This document shows, piece by piece, positions 57,490 through 64,000 of a stretch of 64,000 nt of DNA. The stretch comes from Adiantum capillus-veneris (lineage: Eukaryota; Streptophyta; Polypodiopsida; Polypodiales; Pteridaceae): assembly GCA_014529385.2 (NCBI GenBank), contig CM043969.1, positions 33,324,446-33,388,445 of the forward strand, read 5' to 3'. How positions within the stretch are numbered: the stretch's first letter is position 1; each line of letters begins with the position of its first letter. The notes below the pieces were generated by a model, which was given only the letters and a program-made list of their open reading frames with translations, had not been told where the DNA came from and did not search any database. The translations under genes were made by a program, and so were the position numbers.

Positions 57490-58630
57490 TGTCAGGAGTT
57501 TTTTGGAGCAAGGGATTGCGCATATGTACATACACATGCATGGTGCATCAAATAAAGGATTGCCCATTTTCCTTAGCCAGGTGGTTATGTGGGGCCCACA
57601 TGTGTACAGGTAGGACAGGGTGTACATAGTGCATCGATTTTCACTATTACCAGTACCACTGTGTTTTTTCTACAATAAGGAGGAGTTGGTAGCGCGTAAA
57701 ACTTCTGGAGGAAGCTATCCGCGGGCCGACGACGTGAGGTCAGCAGGTGCGTCAGATGGCATCTAGTGGCGTCAGGAGGGCGAACGAGGTCAATATTTGC
57801 ACGCGGATGAGGACGGACACAACGTGGGTGTTTTCTTGTGAGAGTTATGCAGAAAGGTCATCATTAGGACCACTTTTTGGGGCCACTTCACGTGGTGGCG
57901 AGATGCATTATTGGAAAAAAGCTGAGTGCCAGGTGTGCAAATGATGCAAAAAGGTGACAACTATGCACTGCGAGGTCAGTTTTTGGCCTGTTCGGGGTCC
58001 GTTTGAGGTCATCTAAAAGGCCAAGGGTGCCCAAGTAATAAAGCTAAGTGTGGGAACTGAAAAAACAGAGAGAAGACCAGAAAAAATGTGGAGAAGAGAG
58101 GAGGAACAGCCGCAGGTGTGTTTTTGCTCATTTTGGAGCCTGTTTTGGCCGTAAACTGCTCATCCGAGGTCGGATTTGAGCACTTTGACATTGTAGATTG
58201 GGGTTTTGGGCCGTTCCGGACGCGATGGCGCTGTCCATTTTGCCAAATTCCTCACTCTTTTCCTGCTGTTTTTCTGTGTAAGTTTCTCCTATGAGCGAAG
58301 TTTCTGCTCTAGTTTGTGATTGTATCTGGCTTATTTTACCCATGTTGTGTGAGCTATTTGCCCCATTGGTGTTGGCCCAAGCTCAATTGTATCTAAACAT
58401 CAGAAATTCTCCTCTTTTGAGCTGAGTTTTTTGGGTGTGTGTGTGTGTGTGTGTCTGTGTGGAGTGGGCAAGTGGATAGTCTCTCTCCTCTCACTCCAGA
58501 GGTGTGTTCCCTGTCTCGGCCAGGTGTGTTGTGTAAGCCGAGTGGTGCCCCATAGTGTGTGTGTGTATCTTCCCAAGAGTGTGTGCCGGGTCGTTATAGA
58601 GGCGCTGTGTGTGTTTTCATCCCGCTCACA
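57490..58630 (+). repeat. 5' LTR of element F
   Basis: It starts TGTCAGGAG at the break in the 1.6-kb repeat and ends CTCACA, six bases before a PBS-like sequence. Length is about 1.14 kb. The 3' LTR is outside the window, so the ends are inferred. Short frames inside are not convincing. Confidence 0.65.
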
Positions 58631-58636
58631 TTCTTT

Positions 58637-58654
58637 TGGCGCCTCCACGGAGGA
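58637..58654 (+). other. Candidate primer binding site of element F
   Basis: TGGCGCCTCCACGGAGGA. It contains the palindrome CCTCC-AC-GGAGG. Confidence 0.6.
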
Positions 58655-58729
58655 TCTTCTTCGAGTACCTTCTGCTTCGAGCTTCAAGCTTCGAGATTCG
58701 GGATTACAGGTTGCAGGGTGCAGATTGCA

Positions 58730-58806
58730 GATTACAGGTTATAGGTTACAGGTTATAGGTTACAGGTACAGGTACAGGTACAGGTGATTCACACAGGTAC
58801 AGGTAG
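58730..58806 (+). repeat. ACAGGT / ATAGGT short tandem repeat in the leader of F
   Basis: Units of ACAGGTT and ATAGGTT, then pure ACAGGT, about 70 bases, between the LTR and ORF1. Confidence 0.85.
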
Positions 58807-59373
58807 CTGGAGTACAGTGATATACTAGCAGTGATGTCACTTACAGTTGTTGTGGGTATGCATCACTTGGCGCCTATTTGAGCGCATTGTCTGCTGGATT
58901 GTACGTTACTTGTGGAAACTGCCATTGTACGCATTTGTGGAGCCATACTTGGTTGTATTTGGCAGTCCCAGCCATTTCTGAGACTTGGTCTGGAAGATAG
59001 TCATTTCTGAGACTTGACTATATGCGATTTGCATTAGCCTTCGTGTGAGGGTCGATAGCGTGAGGTTTTTATTGAGCTGGGGGATTCTCAAATGTAGAGA
59101 TCCTTTTGGTGATACAGGTAGCTGGAGCACCCTTTTTGTGACCTCGCCATAGGCTATGTACTAGTGAGTCCTAATTGATGCTCGGGTTCTATTGTTGGCA
59201 GTTTATGCATACATAGACAGTCTATATTTTGGGTTCACACTGCTCTACTTCTGGGGAAACTCTGCCAAAATTTTTCCAAGTTATGATGGCTGGTTTTTTG
59301 GTATTTTGAGCCATTTATACTGTTATGCTGCTGAAATTTAGGCAAAATCAGAGGTTAAGTCAGGTGTGCCTTC

Positions 59374-59616
59374 TTGGGAGCTTCATGGTTGGCTTTAATG
59401 GATGATCAAAATGGCCCTCATTTCACTCCTTTTCATTTAACTCAAAGGATTCAGATTAATGTTCATGTGTCCAGGAAGATCTTTTTCCAGCAGCGCATAG
59501 TCTTTATGTTTGGGCCAAGATGGTTACGAGAGATCTTGGAATGTCCTTTGCCTGTTGTAATTCCGATGATCAACTATGAAAACTCATTTGATGTGCATGT
59601 GTTTGTCCTTATCTAA
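59374..59616 (+). CDS. ORF1 of element F, conserved leader protein
   Basis: 80 residues, ending 103 bases before gag. It is homologous to 2923-3144 of element A: NGP near the start, RKIFFQQRIVFMFG, EILECP, then VVIPMINYENSFDVHVF. It lacks signal peptide, zinc or catalytic motifs that I can see. Ogre-type elements are known to carry an ORF1 of unknown function before gag, and this is the positional equivalent. The true start may lie upstream, in an exon or another frame. Confidence is in the conservation, not in function. Confidence 0.6.
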   Translation: MGASWLALMDDQNGPHFTPFHLTQRIQINVHVSRKIFFQQRIVFMFGPRWLREILECPLPVVIPMINYENSFDVHVFVLI

Positions 59617-59718
59617 AGTTGAGCTCCATTGAAGTTTCTGGGGATTGGGTAGTCAAAAGTTTTGGGTTCTTGCACGTGTGTTCAAAGGGGTTCTCAAAGC
59701 ATTGTAACTTGGGTAGCC

Positions 59719-61689
59719 ATGGATTTCTCTTATCCGGAGTTTCATGGAAGAAGTGATGAAGATGTGGAAGAATTTTTGGAAAAGATGGAGGTTGCCTGCA
59801 TTAGCAACCAGATTCATGACCCTACGCAAATGTTACGCCTTCTCCAAATTTGTTTGAAGAGTGATGCACGAGTTTGGTCCAAGGCATTTGAAGAAGAGTT
59901 GCGTGCAGCAGATCCACCTATAAGATTGAGTTGGGACAATCTAAGGCATGGATTGGAAGTGGAGTTTGTGAAGATAGAAGATCCTGACAAAGTGTGGCAA
60001 GAAGTACAAGGTTTGGTGCAGAAGGAAGGTGAGCCAGTAGATGCGTACATACGTAAGTTTTCATTGGCATGGGAGCGAATGTGCAAGGCTTTAGCACCTC
60101 AGGTACCCCCGCCTGACATGATGAAGAAGGACAGGTTCTTAGCTGGTCTTTGGGAGAATATACGTTGGAGAGTGGAGCTAAAGAAGCCTAGGACATATGA
60201 AGATGCACTAGAGGTAGCAAGGAACAAAGAGTGGAAGCTGAGGAAAATGAGCCAGTTAGGGGTGGAGTCTTTGCCAATGAGGTCTGAATTTCAGCCTATA
60301 GAGTCTTTACAAGGACGCATGTCAGGGGTTCATCATGAACCAGTGGTTCCTGTTACTACTCAGGTTATGCCAGCAGTGGTCACTACAGCAGTGCAAGATG
60401 ATGGGCTAAGGCAATACATGAGGCAAATGGTAGATTTGATGAAGAATCTCAGCCTAAACATGCTAGGTCAAGTGGGAAATAATCGAGGTCGAGGGAGGTT
60501 TGCAAATCAGCCAGGAGGTGAAGAAAGGCCTAGGAATGGTGTTGGACAAAGCAATGGTAGGTTTTGGAGGCAGACGCCCACATGTTATAATTGTGGAGAG
60601 TTGGGTCACATCAGCCCGCAATGTGATAAACCACCAAGGATGGGGGGAGACATGTATCCATTGCCAAGACAGGTGCTAACTAGGTCAAATGATTATGGCA
60701 TCGAAATTAAGGGAGACGAAGGAACCAGTGGACTGACCCAGGAGGAAAAAGGGAAGACAAAAGTGCTAAGTGTAGTCACCTTGGAGAAGGCATCAAAGCT
60801 AGAGGATACATTAGTGATGCCTATTGGGAAGAGGACCACAGAGGAAAAGGAAGGAAGAAGTGCCCCAGGTCCTAGTAAGAAGAAAGGAAAGAGCCATGAA
60901 GGCGAGGATGTCAAGGCCAAGAGGAAAAGGAGAGCTCGTCGAAAGTTTCATGTTTCAGATTTTCCACTAGGGGATGGGCAATTAAGCTATGACTTGAAGG
61001 AGGATCTGACGAGCAGGAAGGCAGATGTTACTTTTGGGCAGCTTATAGAGATGGTGCCTAAGCTAAAGCGACAGTGGAAGAGGATGGTTAACCCAATGGA
61101 GAAAGAGCCAGAGAGAGGTTCAGTGAAGGTGTTGGCAATGGACGAGCTACCAGACATTTGTCCAATAGTAGATGTGTGGCATAAAAGGAAAAATTTGGGA
61201 CAAGGTTATGTGGATGGCGGAGCTCAAATATGCGTCATAACACACTCATGCTTTGAGAAGATGGGTCTCACAGTGGCTGGGGTGTCAGGTTTTCGGATCA
61301 GATTGGCAAACCATCAAAAAGTAAAATGCTTGGGTGTTGTAAAGAGCTTAGAAGTGGAGGCATATGATGCAAAGGCAATGGTTGATTTTCATGTGATGCC
61401 AGCAGGGTTGGGAGCATATCCTATTATACTGGGCAGACCATGGTTACGTGCAGTGGGAGCTGTTCAAGATTGGCGACATGGTACGATTAGCCTCTATGGA
61501 AAGACAGGTACCAAGAAGCTTTATAATATGGACACAAGGAAACGATTAGAGGAGCTTTATGAAGATGAGGATGAGTCTAGTGATGAAGACTCTTCCACGG
61601 TGACAGATGAGGACAGTGATAGCACTACCAGCAGTGATGAGGATGCTGATGTTGCATTTCTTTTGATGGACAAAGAAATCCAGAGATAG
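59719..61689 (+). CDS. gag-pro: gag-protease polyprotein of element F
   Basis: An ATG at 59662 is in frame, but ATG 59719 has a better context (TAGCCATGG) and starts at the conserved gag sequence MDFSYPEFHGRSDEDVEEFL; about 656 residues. The gag capsid core (LSWDNLRHGLEVEF, DKVWQEVQGL, DAYIRKFSLAWERM, DRFLAGLWENIRWRV) is followed by a CCHC knuckle CYNCGELGHISPQC (about 60589-60630), a Lys-rich linker and a retropepsin fold with YVDGGAQICVI (about 61207) and ILGRPWL (about 61426). It ends in an acidic Ser/Asp-rich tail. The active site is DGG, as in element A. The whole frame is free of stops. Confidence 0.9.
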   Translation: MDFSYPEFHGRSDEDVEEFLEKMEVACISNQIHDPTQMLRLLQICLKSDARVWSKAFEEELRAADPPIRLSWDNLRHGLEVEFVKIEDPDKVWQEVQGLVQKEGEPVDAYIRKFSLAWERMCKALAPQVPPPDMMKKDRFLAGLWENIRWRVELKKPRTYEDALEVARNKEWKLRKMSQLGVESLPMRSEFQPIESLQGRMSGVHHEPVVPVTTQVMPAVVTTAVQDDGLRQYMRQMVDLMKNLSLNMLGQVGNNRGRGRFANQPGGEERPRNGVGQSNGRFWRQTPTCYNCGELGHISPQCDKPPRMGGDMYPLPRQVLTRSNDYGIEIKGDEGTSGLTQEEKGKTKVLSVVTLEKASKLEDTLVMPIGKRTTEEKEGRSAPGPSKKKGKSHEGEDVKAKRKRRARRKFHVSDFPLGDGQLSYDLKEDLTSRKADVTFGQLIEMVPKLKRQWKRMVNPMEKEPERGSVKVLAMDELPDICPIVDVWHKRKNLGQGYVDGGAQICVITHSCFEKMGLTVAGVSGFRIRLANHQKVKCLGVVKSLEVEAYDAKAMVDFHVMPAGLGAYPIILGRPWLRAVGAVQDWRHGTISLYGKTGTKKLYNMDTRKRLEELYEDEDESSDEDSSTVTDEDSDSTTSSDEDADVAFLLMDKEIQR

Positions 61690-64000
61690 GCTTAGTTGCA
61701 TTTGCGAATGAGGTTGAAGATGAAAGTGAAGGGCCTTATGAAGTGATTGAAGGGCTGATGCAAACCAAGGTTGAGTTGTCAAAGAAGCAGGAATTAATGA
61801 CACAAATGATCAGTGGAGACCTCTCAGCTATGGAGAAGGATATATATTTGCACATGCTGGCTAGTTTTCCTGATTTGTTCATTACTTCATATGAAGAGAT
61901 CAGAGGGTTCAAGGGTGAAGAGATGCATATAGAGCTGAAAGAAGGTGCTAAGCCAGTGCGGCAAAGGCTAAGAAGGATGGGTCAAGAGCAAATGGAAGCC
62001 TTGCGAGAAGAGGTGGACAAGTTGTTGAAGGCAGGGTTCATAGTCCCTGTGGAGACCACAGAATGGGTGAATCTAGTAGTAGTCAGTCCAAAGAAGGATG
62101 GGAAGTGGAGGATTTGTGTAGATTTTAAACCCTTAAATGCAGCCACTAAGAAGAACCCATATCCTCTTCCATTCATCGATCAGATCTTGGATTCAGTGGC
62201 AGGTTATGAGACGTACAGTGTGTGTGATGGTTTTTCAGGTTATTTTCAATTGAAGATTGCTCTTAAAGACCGCACAAAGACAACTTTCATTACACCATGG
62301 GGCTGCTATTGCTACACAGTGTTGCCGTTTGGGTTGTCAAATGGACCATCTTTCTATCAAGAGAGAGCGAATTGGGTGTTGGAACCATTCATTGGTAGTT
62401 GTGTTAAAGCTTTTATGGATGACTTCTGTGTTTATAGCAGTAGGGCTGAACACCATGAGAAGCTACAGATGGTATTGGCTCGATATGATGAATGTGGAGG
62501 ACAACTAAATCCAAAGAAATATCATCTAGCACAGCCAAGGGTGAAGTTATTGGGCCACATGGTGTCAGAAAATGGCATTGAGGCTGATCCAGACAAGGTT
62601 AAGTCTATTATTCTTCTTCCATCACCTACGAGTACGAAGCAATTGGCAACGTTTATACACAAAGTGAAGTACATGGCAAGGTTTATTCCATTGTCTTCTC
62701 AGATTCTTTATCCATTACAACAAGTGGCAAAGCATGATCCATTGCAATGGGATGATAAGTGTGAAGAAGTGTTTCAAGAGGTAAAAAAGGTGTTAGGGGG
62801 TTTGTCAGCCATGCAGGCTCCTGATTGGGAGAAAGTTTTTTATGTAAATCCATCAGTAGGGGATGATGCCATTGGAGCCATGCTATTGCAAAAGGGGAAG
62901 GGCAGCCATTATATGAGGCCAGTGGATTGTGCAAGCCGAGTGAAGTTGGTAGCGGAGAGAAAGTTATCGGAAGTAGAGCTAGTGATGGCCAATGTAATAT
63001 TTGCTTGTCGACGATTTCGTCATTACTTGCTACCACGGCCTTTTGTTTTCTTGACGAGTTATGCCTTTTTGCCACAGTTAATTAATGGTACTAACATGTC
63101 AAATGTGGTGAAGAAATGGGTAATTGAGCTGCAAGAGTTTGAGTTCTCTTTTCTAGTGGAAGATAGTACAAGGGCTACCCTAGCTGATTTGTTGACCTAC
63201 AAGGAGAATCCCCTTATTGTTAAGGAAGAGGTGGTGAGAAAGGTAGTTGAAGAAGTGCCACAGATCAGCAATGCACATGTGTTGTTCTTTGATGGTTCAT
63301 ACAGAAAGAGCCACGATGCAGCTTCAGGGGGTATAGCACTTTATAATCCAGAGGGGAAGCTAGTATGCAAGAGAGGGTTCAAATTGGATGCGCATAGTAA
63401 CAATGAGGCTGAATATGCTACATTGGAAGCAGGATTACACATTTGTTTGAAGCATGGGGTTCGAAGGTTGAGCATAAAAGGTGATGCCTTGTTAGTGGTG
63501 AAGCAAGTGTTGGGTGTGTGGAAGAGCAAGAACACCTCATTGAAGGAAATGTGCTTCAGAATTAAAGGCCTGCTAAAAAAGTTCAAAGCATGGAGCATCA
63601 GACACATTGAACGTGATCTAAATGGAGAGGCACATGAAGCAGCTCAAGGCATGATTGGGGAGCTATTTGTGTTGAGGACCACTTTACCTCTTTATCATGG
63701 CCGGGAAAGTTTGGCTCAAGAAGAGGAGTTTTTGCTAATAGGAATCATACCAAAGGAGATTCAGAAGTCTAAGAAGTATGGCTTTGTGCGTAGAGTATAC
63801 AGGTACAAATTGATTGGTGATGTCTTATACATGAAAGGGGCTGATCTCGTGTTGAGACGTGTACCTTGGCGGGAGGAGCTTTACAGAGTGTTGGAAGAGA
63901 ATCATGAAGGCGCATGTGGTGGCCATTTTGCTCTAAAGATCACCTTGCATAAGATTTTGCAAGAGGGGTATGTATGGCCTAGTTTGCACAAGGATGTTCA
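61650..64000 (+). CDS. pol: pol of element F: RT, RNase H, second RNase H, integrase start (runs off window)
   Basis: Open in the -1 frame relative to gag-pro, from 61650 to the last base. The overlap with gag is about 40 bases, so either a programmed -1 shift or a one-base indel joins them; I see no standard slippery heptamer. RT: EWVNLVVVSPKKDGKWRICV, VCDGFSGYFQL, FMDDFCVYSS at about 62412. The first RNase H has FYVNPSVGDD, with Asn for the catalytic Asp, as in A. The second RNase H has FFDGSY (63285), NNEAEY and KGDALLV, but its last Asp reads His in EAHEAAQ. The integrase finger begins with HEGACGGHF. Confidence 0.9.

Larger units (their letters stand above)
57490..64000 (+). mobile_element. 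Element F: Tat/Ogre-like gypsy retrotransposon (right end outside window)
   Basis: LTR 57490-58630, PBS-like 58637, leader, ORF1 (59374-59616), gag-pro (59719-61689), and RT, RNase H and a second RNase H followed by the integrase finger running off the end. Same plan as element A and homologous throughout, including ORF1. Its long frames are intact apart from one frame change between protease and RT, so it is the youngest or best preserved element here. Confidence 0.9.

Noticed and set aside
58431-58787. Frame through the end of the element F LTR and the ACAGGT repeat
   Set aside because: Built from GT-rich and hexanucleotide repeats; it crosses the LTR/PBS boundary.

Overview
This window looks like repeat-rich nuclear DNA from a land plant with a large genome. 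The evidence is Ty3/gypsy LTR retrotransposons of plant type, an Ac-like hAT element, a DUF4283/CCHC relic and very long CT and CA microsatellites. A fern or other seed-free plant, or a conifer, seems likelier than a compact angiosperm, but the sequence does not decide this. I see no intact host gene, tRNA, rRNA or organellar block.

Layout. (1) 1-10837: element A, a Tat/Ogre-like gypsy element (5' LTR cut by the window edge, ORF1, gag-pro, RT, two RNase H domains, integrase, 3' LTR). It sits inside the gag of element B. (2) 10838-14955 and 22523-about 26200: element B, a second gypsy family, interrupted by (3) a 7,567-bp hAT transposon at 14956-22522. The hAT has Ac-type ends and a perfect 8-bp target duplication. 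It carries a broken DUF659 transposase and, on the opposite strand, a kinase-like and a RING-finger gene. Its right subterminal region holds an array of hairpins with different stems but one conserved loop. (4) 27199-33578: element C, with a pol-less coiled-coil ORF region ending in a PPT, one LTR (30719-31945), then a PBS and a gag. (5) 33579-37366: element D on the minus strand, whose gag contains an internal domain duplication. (6) 37367-41836: element E, a minus-strand gag-pro relic of the B family. (7) 42400-44260: short repeats and a LINE ORF1-like relic. (8) 44930-50450: two relics of a third gypsy family (G), with a 0.8-kb inverted repeat between them. (9) 52110-53749 and 55867-57486: two LTR-like copies of one 1.6-kb repeat. 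(10) 57490-64000: element F, a young Tat/Ogre-like relative of A whose gag-pro is open and whose pol runs open off the window end.

The genes work as retrotransposon cassettes: gag packages RNA, protease matures the polyprotein, RT plus RNase H copy it, and integrase inserts it. Most are decayed. Many of the stop codons are C-to-T or G-to-A changes of Gln, Arg or Trp codons, as expected from deamination of methylated cytosine. The points most worth follow-up are the hAT element with its cargo and hairpin array, the ORF1 shared by A and F, and the unusual accessory or duplicated domains in B, C and D.
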